Positions 24,299-36,299 of a stretch of DNA of 64,000 nucleotides are shown one piece after another. This DNA comes from Celoporthe dispersa. Its lineage: Eukaryota; Ascomycota; Sordariomycetes; Diaporthales; Cryphonectriaceae. The position numbers were made by a program, and so were the translations under genes. The notes beneath the pieces are model-generated. The model ran no database searches. It was not told where the DNA came from and saw nothing but the letters and a program-made list of their open reading frames with translations. The stretch is taken from contig WAID01000004.1 of NCBI GenBank assembly GCA_016584495.1, forward strand, positions 2,604,001-2,668,000, in the 5' to 3' direction. How positions within the stretch are numbered: position 1 is the first letter of the stretch; every line of letters begins with the position of its first letter.

Positions 24299-25179
24299 AT
24301 GGGCTCTTCAACAACGCCACTCCGCCTCGCCATCCTCGAGGCTGACACTCCCTCCCAAATACCAACGCTAAGTTCCACGGCTACGGTGGCGTCTTCACCG
24401 ACCTCTTCCGCCGCGCCGTCGCCCCGGATCCGCTCGAGACACACCTACGCATCACCGCGCACCACATCGTCGCTGACGGCCCGGGCGGTGACGCTGATGC
24501 TGCTGCTGCGTACCCGGACCTAGCCGACCTAGACGCCATCCTCATCTCCGGCTCCAAGCACAGCGCCTACCTCGACGAGCCGTGGATCAACAGGCTGGTC
24601 GACTTCACGCGCAAGGCTCTCGCCACCGAGGGCCGCGTCAAGGTCGTCGGTGTTTGCTTTGGCCACCAGATCGTCTCCCGCGCGCTGGGCACCCGGGTCG
24701 CCGTCAACGAGAAGGGCTGGGAGGTCAGCGTGACGGACATAATGCTGAGCGAGAAGGGGAGGGAGCTATTTGGATCAGACACGCTGGTGAGTCACCAGGA
24801 CCTTTCGTTTTCTCTCCCATTGCCTCTTCTCCCCCTCCTCAAAACCAGACATACATCTTACTCACGCCGCCCTTCTTGCTAGAGAATCCACCAGATGCAC
24901 CGTGATATCGTCTTCGGCACTCCAGAAGGTGCCGAGGACCTAGCAGGCACCGACATCTGCTCCCAGCAGGGCTACCTGCTGCCGGGCAAGGCCATCACGG
25001 TGCAGGGCCACCCGGAGTTCACGGAGACCATCGTGTCCGAGATCCTGGGCCTACGCCGCGAGACCAAGATCATCAGCGAGGACATGTACCAGTCCGGCAT
25101 GGACCGCGTCGGCAAAGAGCATGACGGCGAGAGGATAGCGCGGCTGTTCTTGAAGTTCATGAGGGGTCAGCTTGGATAG
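24299..25179 (+). CDS. class I glutamine amidotransferase-like protein (one-base break)
   Basis: Single-domain class I glutamine amidotransferase-fold protein, of the stand-alone group that includes yeast YLR126C. The catalytic Cys is in GVCFGHQ and the His and Glu are in GHPEFTE. Exon 1 is 24299-24786, the intron 24787-24882 (GTGAGT...GCTAG) and exon 2 24883-25179. The frame changes after the first 18 codons: the CCC run 24354-24356 is one base short, and with one more C the protein runs ADTPSPNTNAKF and continues without a stop, giving 261 aa, normal for the group. Without correction the N-terminus is lost and a false start inside the gene would be chosen. The amide acceptor is unknown. A long pyrimidine-rich leader precedes it. 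Confidence 0.87.
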
Positions 25180-25605
25180 GACGGAGTGCTGTAGAATGCA
25201 TAGACAAATACATCAAGACTTAAGATGTCCACGGTAGCATGTGGAGTGATGTCGTTATGAAAAGCGTGCATTCCTAGGATAGATGAGCATTCACTGCTGT
25301 TCCCGGATAGCGTGGTATGACCTTGAGTGAGCAATGAAAAAAAGAGAGAGCATCGAATATTGGGCAAAAATGTCACAAGAGACATGTTGGTCAGGCAAGC
25401 AGCTTGAATATGATCGTACTTCTAAAAAGTGTGGGTGATTTGGCATCCCTTTTTTATTCACATTGACCGATAACGCCAGCTTCTATGCTCGCCCTTCGAG
25501 CCACCCTTAAAAAAAAGACGCCTGGAACCAGTACCACGGCAACGCACGAGTGCCCTAAAAATACACATAAGCCGGAACGACAACAGCACTTCCATGACCT
25601 CGCGT
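25180..25605. other. convergent 3' flanks
   Basis: About 430 bases between the stop codons of the amidotransferase-like gene and CLP1. No gene is seen. Confidence 0.6.
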
Positions 25606-28170
25606 TTAGCCCACGAGATTGATGAACTGCTCAGGCCAGGAACCCAGAAGCAGGGGCTTCTGTGGATCACGACCGCTTGCCGGCGCCAGAATACTAATCT
25701 TGCGCCGATCCTTGTTGACGTCGGTGATGTAGACAAAGCCCTGGACCGACGCCGTACGGATGGCTTCGTGAGATTCGTTCGCCTTGGCGTTCATGACGGG
25801 CATCGTCCAGTGCGAGAGGGCGGGACTTGGGTCGAGCCTCTCGAGACCACGCGGCCCGGGAGCATCGATAGCTACGCATCACGGTCAACCAATTATTCGT
25901 GTCTGTGAAGATGCCTCGGGGGGGAAAGAGGGTGAACGAGGGTATACATACGGCCAGGAACCCGGTAGACCGTGACGTTGTCGAAATCCACCATCTGCTT
26001 GGGGGCGCTCAGGGTCGTCTTGCTGTCTCCATAGAAGTACTCCTTAATTGCTGCATGTTGACAAGCTAGCAGCCACGCCTGGTCGTTCTCCACCACGCCG
26101 TCAGGTTTCTCGTCGAGGCTCACCACACTGATGATATCGCCCAGCGTTGTCTTCTCACCGTGGAACCGCTTCCGCAGAGCCTCGCCACCGGCATGTGAAC
26201 CGAGCACGACGATGGCGTTCACCGAGAATTCCTCTACAATGTGGGCCAGGATCTCCATCTCTGCGTCGCCCAGCTTTCCCTCCAAGGTAACACCCGGGGT
26301 GTCGATGATCATGCCGGCGGCCTTGGCATCCTTGTCTCCGCTTATCCGGCTGGTGACAGCGCCCGCAAGCTTTGAGGCGACCTCCTTGTACAGCTGAAGG
26401 TCATCTGTAGCATGCTCGCGGCCGTAGTAGTAGACAAGCGGCAGTTTTGGCTGCACCTCGGCGGGACCACTGGTAGGGGTACCGCTCCAAGCACCAGTGC
26501 CCTCGCTCTCAATGTTCATCATGGTCGCAAAGGTCGCAGCCGTGAGTGTGCCAGGCAAGGGCAGCATACCCTCGCGCGGGTTCATGTTGACGACGATGGG
26601 TTGGGAGCCCGCCTTCACGGCGTATGCGGTGAGTGTGCGTGCCATCGTTGTCTTGCCCACGCTGCTGGGACCAACGATCATGACACGCGGACCTGTGGTG
26701 GGAGGCCTCGCCTCCATCGACTCATGGCGCAGACGGTCCAGGAGGATGTGCAAGTTCATGTACACTGTGGATGCGCTCGTGTCCGGCGTCAACTCTGCAA
26801 CCCTCTGGCGGTCGCAGCTACCCTCGATCTCCAGGGTACAGCCACGAGCGGTGGTAATCTTGGATCGGGTGCCGCTGAAACGATACCACTTGTTCAGGGC
26901 AAGTTCAGTACCATCTCTGTCGGCGATGCCATTGACGAGTCGGACGGAGACGGTGTCGGTGTGTGAGACCTGAAACCGCCACTCCCAGGACGGATAGAGG
27001 TTCACAGTTTGGCGTAAGGAGCTGGGATTGGCCTAGAAGGGAGAGATTTTGTCAGCAAACTTGGTCAGGCTCAGAGAAGCAAAGTTCTTGTGTGTAGAGG
27101 AGCCATCATGTATAAGTAGCCAGTGTGTGTGTGATGATGGTGCCATGTAAAGGGGAAACATCAAACGCCATAGTCAGGACAGGCATCGAGCATGATTGTT
27201 TACTTCATTGAAGTACAGTGGGTTGATATAGAAGATGAAGCCAATATCAAAAAGCTCAAAGGCGGATTTCACGAATCACAATAGCTTCCTTGTGATTCTC
27301 TATGTTAGATGGCTGCTCTGAGGGGCAGCAGGTTGAGCATTCACCTGCCTAGAATACACTCAGGGGAGGAAATTCTTCTCTGAGAGAACATCTTCCTTGG
27401 GGAGTGATTCAGATCCGGGCTCTCACAAGCAACCAGAGACTGGAGAACCAGATCCCAAAAGTGAGCCCACCACAGCAGAGAAAGATTTGTGACTGGCTGA
27501 TGAAGAGTGTCCATCTTTATAGAAGGTGATTCATGCCAAGTATCACAGAAGGCAGTGAGCTTCTTGGAGACCTAGGTACCACTTTACAATGGCCTGATCG
27601 TCAGATCTATCCAAGGAAAGTCGTGGGTTGCCTTGAGTGGAGAGAATTTGGGAGAGTTGCCTTGTGTGGTATCGGCCGAGCCCCCAGTGCCCATGGCTGA
27701 AGGCACTCGGGAGTTGAAATCTGAACATCCGGCTTGCTTTGGAGAGACGCATGTCTCAGACCCAGGAAGGCAACAACCATCCCATTGAAGTACGAGTGAC
27801 CGAGGTTCACAGTGGACTTCAGGGTACTAAAGGCAGTGACAGCTTGCTTCCAACTCGCAAGCATCTTCAGTGCGAGATCCGGTGACCCGCAGTGGCCCTG
27901 TTGCCTCGTGATCACAGCACACGTTCACAGGGAACATAAATCTTGGTGACCGAGACGAGGCTACTTGACCGAGAGGAAGGCTGTGAAACCTCCAGTCAAA
28001 GGCTGCTGGCCCTATGAAGGCAAGAAAGACGGCTCTCTGCAGATGGCACACATGCATGACTCCTCAAAAGGTGGCTCCTCAAAGAACAAGGCTCAGGGTG
28101 CTGGGGGGAAGGAAGGGTTGCCAACAAGACTCACCTTGATGGGCAGCTGGCCCAATCCTGGAATGGACAT
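25606..28170 (-). CDS. CLP1: mRNA cleavage and polyadenylation factor CLP1
   Basis: Subunit of cleavage factor IA in the nuclear pre-mRNA 3'-end machinery, related to polynucleotide kinases. Exons: 28135-28170 (12 codons, MSIPGLGQLPIK), 25952-27032 and 25606-25871; introns 27033-28134 and 25872-25951. They sum to 460 aa, the usual Clp1 length. Family features are the N-terminal WEWRF module, Walker A GPSSVGKT, the NMNPREG and DTPG strands, and the C-terminal ILAPASGR...LLLGSWPE domain. The first intron is 1,102 bases (GTGAGT to TCTAG), long for this genome. The tiny first exon matches the conserved Clp1 N-terminus, and the phase-0 junction is clean. Automatic callers would probably start at the GTG or a Met near 27005 and miss the first 21 residues. 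Confidence 0.92.
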
Positions 28171-29011
28171 GGCTGTGGCTTCTTCAGCACTGCACTTAGA
28201 AATGATCTGAAGACCAAGTCAAGGGATGGTAGGCTGTGATGAGGCTGTCTGTGGTGTGTGGTGTGTGGGTGTGTACGTGTTCTTGCGTGTGTGGGATGGA
28301 AAGGTGAGGTTGGTCCGGAAAGCTTGGAGCTCTGGCCTCTGTCAGGCGCAGGGTTTGGTGGCTGCAGGGCTTGCGGGGGACGGGGATAGGTGGAGACAGC
28401 GGGTGCAGCCGTCTGGCTGGCGGGCTGGCAGGCTGGAATGCGTGGGACTTGCAGCTTTCATCAACCTAGAGCTTTCATCGATCTAGGCTATCACGGTCAG
28501 ATAGAGACAAGCTTGGTTAGAAAGTCAAGAAGTCAAGAAGATTCCATATTTATCTTCCAAGTCTCTATAAGTCAGCCCTCTGGGAAACTTAAGGTGAGGA
28601 AGGCCTTCTTGTAGTTATTTCAAGGAAGACAATGCTCGTGTTAGGATCGAAAGCAAAAAGAAAATGATAAGTATTCGTACTCCTAGACCATATTTGTAGT
28701 GGGTATTATGGAAGTCGTCATGAGCGCCAATGGAGAATGCGTCCTTGTGCGGTTCTTTTGTGAGATGCCCGATCATCATGCCTCTGAACCGTTGCCATCT
28801 GATGCTATCCCCGCCTCCGTTTTTCGTACGGATACTTTTGTCTTGCCCCATATTGCCATGCGATGACAGCTGCTAAGGTCTATTTCTGTCTTCTGAAAAG
28901 CAGTCCCCTCAAAACGCCGACCACCTGGTTCCCCAGTCCCGCCGCCCCCGCCCCCCCCTAAATGCCGTTGAACTGTCTCTTCCCAACAGCCGCTCGGGTG
29001 TGTAGAAGATA
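28171..29011. other. intergenic region between two genes on the - strand
   Basis: About 840 bases: the CLP1 promoter on the left and the 3' flank of the inositol kinase on the right. A GT-rich patch at 28.24-28.30 kb and a short GTCAAGAA duplication near 28527-28540 are visible. No gene is recognised. Confidence 0.5.
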
Positions 29012-30317
29012 TTACTGCGACAGCTCCTCGAAAATGCTGATCAAACTCCTGACGCCCAGTAGAATGTTCTCGTCGGGACCCTGGCCTGGGGTCCACGTGG
29101 CATGCGCAAAGTCAATGAGCTTTAGGTTCCAGATCTTCGGCTCAAGTTCCATATCGGAGTCGGACTCGGACGCCGCATCAGCAGGGCCTGCGCCGTAGGA
29201 GATGATCTCGCCGTCGTCGTCCAGGCCAATGCCACTATCAATACGGCTCGTGGAACGTCCAGGGAGGTTGTCTTCCTTCTTGCCTTTGACGGAGTTGACT
29301 GTGCTGCCGCTGCTCTCGTCGATGGCAGCCTTGAGCGCATCGCCATCGCCCTCGAAGATGAACAATAGGCTGGAGGAGTACATGCGGCTCTCTTCACTCT
29401 CGAGGACGTCGCGCACATGCTCTAGGTCCCTGCGGAATGCTTCCGCGACAGCGCGCGCATAGTCATCATCGATGCCGGCGCCAGAGTTGTAGATGAATTG
29501 CCGGAACGCATCCGCCACATTCTCCTTGTTGACATCATTGCGGCCAAAGTCTTTGTCATAAATCTTGTAGTCCTCCCTCATCCAGGTCGTCGAGGTTGTC
29601 GGAGCCTTTGTACACGCGCATGCCAGCAATGCGGAAGCCCAGGTCATAGTGTGTGGTCTCGGCGCTGATCTTGTCGAACCGGCGCTTCTTCTCGAGGGGC
29701 GCATCATCTGCCCACAGCCTCCGGCCCAGCTTAACGTCCATTATATTCGGTCGCTTGAATCCAAACGCGGCGTTGTCCAGCGCTACGGCGGTGTTGGTGG
29801 GGATCTTGCGGTTCAGGTTCGGTATCCATGTCACATTGTCCACTGGTGTTGCCGCTGCTGCTGTTGTCGCTGCTGAAGCCTCCTGTACCGGTGCTACCAC
29901 TGCAGTTGGTATGGCTGCCTCTTTCGCTTCGTACTGGCCTTCCACGAGTTCCTGTATGTGCTCCTTGATGTCCGGGATGATCTTGTTTGCCAGGATGGGA
30001 AGCTGCTCGTTGATTGATTTCAGGTCGGCCCCATCGTTGAGTGAGAGGCTGCCAATAAAGAGGGGGACGATCTCGGCCATGCGGTTGTGGTCGGGCTCCT
30101 GCAGCGACTGGTAGAAGTCGATCTCGGACTTGGTGCACGGCTTAATGAACAGCTCGCCACCTGTATCGCACATGGTTCCATCGCTAAAGGAGGAGTTAGC
30201 ATTACCGCGCGGGCCACAAGCTGCAATCCCTCGCGCCTGGCACACTCACTGTCCGGCGACGGCGTAATTGTACTCGACGAGTTCGGAATAGTGAGGTATC
30301 GCTTTTTGTGAAGGCAT
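29012..30317 (-). CDS. inositol polyphosphate multikinase (one-base break)
   Basis: IPK-family kinase similar to yeast Arg82, which phosphorylates inositol trisphosphate and tetrakisphosphate in the nucleus. Exon 1 is 30250-30317, starting MPSQKAIPHY; the intron 30184-30249 (GTGAGT, GCTAAC branch, TTTAG) joins AVAG to HDGTM; exon 2 runs to 29012. The IPK signature PNIMDVKLG (PxxxDxKxG) is present, followed by SSLLFIFEGD and the metal-binding LIDFAHA near the end. The frame slips at the CCC run 29575-29577 (GGG on the coding strand): with one G fewer, DLDEEDYKIYDKDFG follows and the exons sum to 412 aa. A long acidic insert before LIDFAHA is typical of fungal members. Kcs1-type kinases are much longer, so the Arg82 type fits best. 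Confidence 0.9.
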
Positions 30318-32308
30318 CTTGGTCTGGGGTCGTCTGTTCCTGGACAGGAGACGAGCTAGGTGTTGTGAAGGGAGAAAATCGGACGCGCTCGGGTATGGCG
30401 CATCCACGGTAGAAGCCCACACAGTCTTGTCGTCCAGGAGAAGGGAATGAAAGGGGGATCGGAAATGAATCGAAGCGTGGCGATGTGTGTGGTCGGAGAT
30501 GCGCCAAACGGCCGAGGTACGAAACCGGCAAAGAGAGTCGAGTCTAGGATTGGGGTCCAAGGACAAAAAGTCGGTCGCGGCAGAATAATAAGAAAAATTG
30601 ATCAAAAAGGTTTGGAGAAGCGAAAAGGGCGGGACCAAAGGAGAGTTATGAAGACAAGAAAATGACAAGGAAGAGAAGGACAAGGCAGCTTGAGGATCCG
30701 TCCTCGCGCGCGAGGGCAAAGGCTTAGACCTTGGGTAGTGCTGTGTGGGTGAACGTTAACAAAAAAAAAAAAGTGAGAGATGATGAGTAGGAAGGGACCG
30801 TGCTGGTAGCCTACAAGGATTGTAGGATGGGCAAGGGAGGAAGTAGAAAAAATTACAGAAGGCCAAGGTCGGAAATAGTGGGTGCGATAGATCACTTTGC
30901 GGCAATCACTGGGAGGTGCAGGCGCCTTCAGTGGAGTGACACTTAATGTCGTACCTCCGCAGCACGCCTTGTCATGCTGGCTGCATACGCTGGGGCCGTA
31001 GGCGAAGTATGATACCGCAGTTTTTAGTGACGGGTGCACCAACTCCAGGGCCGACAAGGGGGCCCTCGGTCTTCTGACAGGTGCAAGACGCAGGGGATCC
31101 TTGAGGCAAAACAGTGGATGGACCCCACTGTGACCCAAACCCCTGGATTCATTGGAAATGCTCTCCTGCTTCATTAACGCCCTGTTTGAGTCACAACCAA
31201 CCCCTCAAGAGATACCACCAGAGACAATTCAGGTTCAGTGACTCGGCCGCCCAAATGCTGTCGCCGACTGACAAAAAACCCTCTCATGATTCCGTCAATG
31301 GGACGCAGCAGAGATGCGCCGGCCTCCAAGCGCTTACGCGTAAACCCCCTATTTCATGGTGGCGGCTGTGGTGGGCAGAGCAGGGCCTCTGTAGGCCCTG
31401 TTTTAGGTGGCTGATGCGTGATGCGACAACCCGGCTCTCCTGTTGGATCGCTGTCCGGGAGCCCTCGCTCGCTAAGAGGCACACAGCCTCTGCCATCCCC
31501 CCACCCCCTGCTCACTTTATCGCCATCGCCTCTTGTGAGACTGAGTCTCTTTTCCCAGTGACAAAGCCAATCAATAAGCCGCAGCACGACAGCTGAACAA
31601 CAGCAGTCACGCGTGCCTGACGATATCTGGACAGACGTCTCGCGGTGACTGCCGTCCATACACTGAACCAATGCGGTGAGACCTGATCGTACAAGGCGAC
31701 CAGACCAATAACTGGGTCTCTCTCTTTTTTTTCTCCCCCGACGAAGCCGGTGAGACAGTCCAGCGCAGCCCAGCTGGTCAGGCGGCGTCCCCAACTAGCA
31801 GTCGGCGAACGGAAAATGGTTCGCTCTCGGTCTCGCCAGCAGTTCAGCTGCTCAGGCACAGGTGCCACCTTGCAGACACTGAATCATCAGTGGCCATTAT
31901 GACATCGCGACTCTCAAAGGTGCGCCGTAGATCACGAATGTTTTCGAGCATGGCCCGTTCCTAGCGGGTGTGGATAGCGGCGCAGGCCAGCAAGGACGGG
32001 TCACTTTTTGGAAGGAGCGAGGGCTTGATTAATCCACAGGTGATCTAGATCCAAGGACATCTCGGGTCGATGCACGATTTGCTGGGCGGGCCGGACGGGC
32101 ATATGCATGTCATGGGCTGTGCCTATGCCATGTCGGTGGAGGCCTGCCGGAAACGACCTCTCTTTCCCAGTTCTTCCTCAGATGTCACGCAAGCCATCGA
32201 GAAGGAGGCAAACTTCTCGACACGGTTCGCATTGGTCAAAATACTGGCTCTGCCGAAGATTCGTGGCTACCTGAAGGAAGGTCGAGGGTCAGCTGCGTTA
32301 ACGAATTC

Positions 32309-32814
32309 ATTTCTCACTTGCATTCATCTATTTGCCCCCCCCCCCCCCCCGATGACCCGTCGCGGGATTTTGCGCATACGAAAGTCACAGCCGAACGGCT
32401 TCGTTAACACATTGTTGTCATTGCTAGCTACTATTATAATCTCTCAACTCTTTTTCAACTGTCTTTTTGTTTTTCTTTCATCAGGTGCTTTATACAGCAG
32501 GGACAATTTGAGCATGACATCTTGTTCCAGGGTGATTAAGTATGCCTTTGTCATTGCCTCCAGGTAGTCAATAAAGCTAGGCTTTCCATGCCTCGAATTT
32601 TCTCAAGCTCTCAAACCAACATCGTTGTTTCTAGCTACTCAGCCACAATAAGAGTTTTGGTAGCAGGAAACGCTTTGTCGAGAAGAATATGAAAAAGAAA
32701 AAAAAAAGAAAAAAGGAGTCATTCCTTGACGATGCTGTCTGATATGACTTTCGTATGCGCAAAAATGTACGACTAGTGTGGAGGGGCGCGAACAGCTGAA
32801 TGCAAGTGAGAAAT
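32309..32814. repeat. inverted repeat, arms 32309-32387 and 32745-32814
   Basis: Two arms in opposite orientation share an 18-base block (ATTTCTCACTTGCATTCA) and a 20-base block (TTTTGCGCATACGAAAGTCA), in the same order and about 40-50 bases apart. The sequence between the blocks is similar but diverged (C-rich in both). The loop of about 360 bases has T- or A-rich tracts next to both arms. It could be a miniature inverted-repeat element or its remnant, or two copies of a regulatory block. No target-site duplication was established. Confidence 0.7.
32335..32350. repeat. C16 homopolymer
   Basis: A run of 16 C lies inside the left arm of the inverted repeat. It is likely length-variable and hard to sequence. 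Confidence 0.9.
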
Positions 32815-33969
32815 ACTGCATCCTCGGCAGGCTCAGCGTCTGACCGCACCGCCGCCAGCAGTATGCACGATGCCGCAGCTAGGATGAGCCTCATCTGCGC
32901 AGTTACGTTGGGCGATGCTCTAGTCAGGAAGATGTTTATCTACTTTACCTTCATCATCGCTTACAATTCCAACGGATGCTCCATAACCCTACAGTGGAGG
33001 AGGTAGGCTGCCTAGTCCTGTTTGCCTTCTTTTTTTTTCTTCTTCTCTCTCCATTTCCATAGGGGATGAGGGGGTTGTGGTTGGCCGTTCGAAAACGTTG
33101 TGGGCAGATGCAGACCATTTGAAGCACAGTTGCTTTAATTGCTACAGTAGGTAAATCGGTAGTGGTGGAATCCAAACCTGCTTGTGTATCATTACTCTTT
33201 ATCTCTGCATTCCCTTTCTGATTCTGTCCGAATGCCCTTGTGATTGCCAAAAGCTCTTTTGCTCTGCAGTAATCATCATAGACTCCTCCCAAGTGGTGGT
33301 CGTGATTGCCTTAAGCATGTTTTGACCTTGTGAGTGGGAGCCATACTCTAGAGATCAGCTCAAACAGCTGACCAAAACTTCTTCTTGCTCAAGGGAATCT
33401 CGAGGCCTGGTTTCCGCAGATGTTGGGGGCAAAGAAGGTATGCCTGCCATACTCTGAATCACTAGCATTCTAAGGACGATCAGTCATACAGAACACATTA
33501 GCAATCCAGAGGACAATGCCATCAGGCTCAAACATCTCTGATTTGTGCTCATGAAGTCGATTGGGGAACATGCTACTGCCTAAGGTGTCCCAGATGCAGG
33601 TCTTCCAACTAGTGAGGCAATGGTGAATGCTGCAGAGATGCTTCAAGGTAGTTCTGCCTTCCTCTTTTGTTTGTGAGAAATTAGCAAACGGTTTATTTGG
33701 TTGTCCTGTCTCTTTCTCCTGCCTTCTTCGTTTTCCCCCTCTCTCTCTATCTCTTTTTTTTTTGTCTTATCTCAGTATTCATCCATCAGTCAATGCAAGC
33801 GTTCGTTGGTATCTTGGCCAGAATTCGAGTTTTCCCAAGGTCCTAAATCAACACCACCTGGCCCCAGCTTTCGCAGCCCTCCAAACAGAAAGGGCTATCT
33901 TGTTGTATTGAAACTTCTCATTTCCACAACAACACCTCTTTCGCGCCGCACATAGGCTTGGCCATCAAA

Positions 33970-35758
33970 ATGGCTCCCCAGCCCACGTTCAAGCGAGGCG
34001 AGACCGCTTTGGTCAAGAATCGTGGTTCAGGTTTTGAAGGTCTGCATCTCCCACGAAGCTGCGCTTTCCATGAAAACTGACCTTTGCCGACGATGCCACG
34101 CGTAGATGGTTTTGCCGACCCTCCCATGACACCGGCCGAGTATGCCATCGAGAAGGAGATCTACAACCCGTAAGTATCGAGCCTCGCGCCCAGCACAGAG
34201 CATATTTGTTAACGACCCAGCAGTGCTCTACCATTCCACGAGTAAGTTCTGCCTCACGAGAGCAGGTCCCGCGTTCCTGCCCCCTAACTTGAGATAGGAG
34301 AATCGAGGAGTGCATCCAGCGATATGTTACCCGCCGCCGCCTGACCCAGGACCGAAATATCCTCTTCCAGAAGTATCTCGCCCTTGGCGGCATCGAGAGC
34401 AGCCAGAGGCAGTTTACAGGCACGGCTGATCTGGTCAAAGACTGGAAGGATAATGACTACACCGCCGACGAGATTCGTGCTTTCACTGCCAACAACTTTG
34501 TCTCCGATGACAGTAGCGCCAAGGGCAAGTGGTTCGACCCCTCGTACCCAGAGCACTGGGATGTGGACTTCGCGGGCGTTGTTGCGGGATTCCTGTACGT
34601 AGTTCTCCGTCACCTGGCCTCTCGCCCAGACCCTTTCCTTTCCCTCTTGTAACGTCACCGAGCAGAGGACTAACCTCAGTCTTGTCTTCAGTGGCTCCTA
34701 CCTCCCCGAGCAGGGCGGACTCAACACTCCGCAGATCTCTCTGGCCGCCGACACGGTGCTCAACTTCCTGAAATACGTCCGCCACCACGATGTCTGCCCC
34801 GAGTATGACGACAACCTAGCTGAGGCTAGCCACATCTGTGAGCTCGCTCAGACCGAGCTCCCACGCATCGCCGATGCCGGCTGTAAGATGCCCGGCGATT
34901 TCAATCTCGCCTGTCGCATTCTCTTCTACTCCACCGGCCAGGCCATCACCAAACACGAAGGCATCGAGCTCGACGATAAAAATCTCGTCATGTACGAGGA
35001 CAAGAAGTTCGTCAAGAGCTCGGGCGAGATGGTCAAACTTGCGGGGTCCATCAACGAAATGGTCTTCGCCCCTGCGGATTTTGACGCCGAATGCGTGTTC
35101 AAGACAACCATGGTGCTGCAGGAGCCCGATCTAATCGGCCGTGTGCTCAATATGGATGCAAAGCCACTGCGTGTGACTCCAGGTCATTCAGGACTCCTAC
35201 GAGGTGAAGGAGATCGTGTTTGCCGATCCCTCTATTGCTAATCTATACGGGGGCCTCCCAGCACAGAGCAGCAGCACCCGTCCTGTCACTCCTACCGGTT
35301 ACTTGGTGCTACACCCTGTCATCATCGAGGATGGCTGGGATAAGCGCCCAACACACGCTTTAGGATGCCCTGATTGCCCTGGAAAGCCCGTATCTGTGTA
35401 CATGGAGCATATAGTCCTGGAAAACTTGAGCGTGGGTATGAAGATGCGCCTGACGATCTGCGAGCTGGACGTTGGACTCCAGTTTATCAAGGATTTCGTC
35501 GAGATTATCCCATCTTTCTACGTATTCCTGCCGCAGAGCCTGATGCTGGACTGGAAGTCACCACACCCCGAAACACGCCCACCGCCGTCGGCCGATGACC
35601 CTGGTGCCGAAGACAGGCGAGAGCAGGAGGAGCTGGCGAGGGAGGAACGTGAGATGGTAAAGGAGCAGCGCAAAGTGGATCCCGATCTTGATCAGCAGAT
35701 GCGAGAGGTGGAGGATGCAGAGGCACTGCAGAAAGCCATGGACAGGGCCAGGATCTGA
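33970..35758 (+). CDS. Arb1-type Argonaute siRNA chaperone complex subunit (one-base break)
   Basis: Protein with the Arb1 domain. In fission yeast, Arb1 holds Argonaute with duplex siRNA and restrains slicing in heterochromatin silencing. Exons: 33970-34039, 34106-34169, 34224-34241, 34298-34594 and 34692-35758. The third exon is only 18 bases, and its acceptor is a CAGCAG pair that could make it 21. Domain landmarks are HWDVDFAGV, the LKYVRHHDVCPEY segment, MPGDFNLACRILF, a strand-rich second half and a Glu/Arg-rich coiled-coil-like tail. The frame slips at the GG pair 35182-35183; one G fewer gives PVIQDSYEVKEIVFADPS and a total of 504 aa. Presence of this gene suggests an active small-RNA silencing pathway. 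The assignment rests on recognising the domain, not on a search. Confidence 0.83.
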
Positions 35759-36299
35759 TATTTGTGTTCCATCGTGGCTCATTTCTTTTCCTTTGTTACC
35801 GTTGGGGAAAGAGTTCTTTTTTTCATGAGGATGGTTCGTCTAGCGTTGGTCAGCTGCCTTCAAGGTACAGGTCGGTCGATGTCGGCGACGGATTACTTGA
35901 CAGGATGAGTTGTTTCCGAACTATTCCATACGTCTGTGACAAATGCAGTCCATTGCTTCTTCATGATCTAGCCATCAGGTGATTTCCAGTTGTGGATGTA
36001 CCTCTAGTAAACTGTAATGGCCTACAGTGAAAGAGCTGCTTTCACGAGAAATATGCAGTGCAGTGCTTATTGCGACTTAGTGCCTCCACAGCTCAGCCTC
36101 TTCCATGGATCCGAGTGGGATTGTCCGTCACCCAAGGCAGACTGTCAGCAAGTGTATAATTCCGAGAAAGAGCCAAGCGTGGGATTCGTGAGGGGCATGC
36201 TGACCATTCCAGTGTATGCCGGTACAAGTAGGTCGTAATTTGAGCTTTCTCGCCTCGTCTGGATGCCCACAGCCATGTATTCTTGTTGCCTCTGACACA
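35759..36299. other. 3' flank of the Arb1 gene
   Basis: About 540 bases with no recognised gene between the Arb1 stop and the HET remnant. Confidence 0.5.

Larger units (their letters stand above)
30318..33969. other. long gene-poor region
   Basis: About 3.65 kb. The left part is the promoter of the inositol kinase gene. No coding gene is recognised; several open frames up to about 165 codons are low in motif content. It includes a C16 tract at 32335-32350 and a diverged inverted repeat described separately. The part 33.1-33.6 kb is CpG-poor. The right end is the Arb1 promoter. Confidence 0.5.

Noticed and set aside
27607..27915. 102-codon open frame on the - strand inside the CLP1 intron
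   Set aside because: No recognisable motif, and it lies within an intron with good splice signals.
31114..31868. Overlapping open frames of 118-160 codons on both strands
   Set aside because: No motif, no splice partner, and composition like intergenic DNA.
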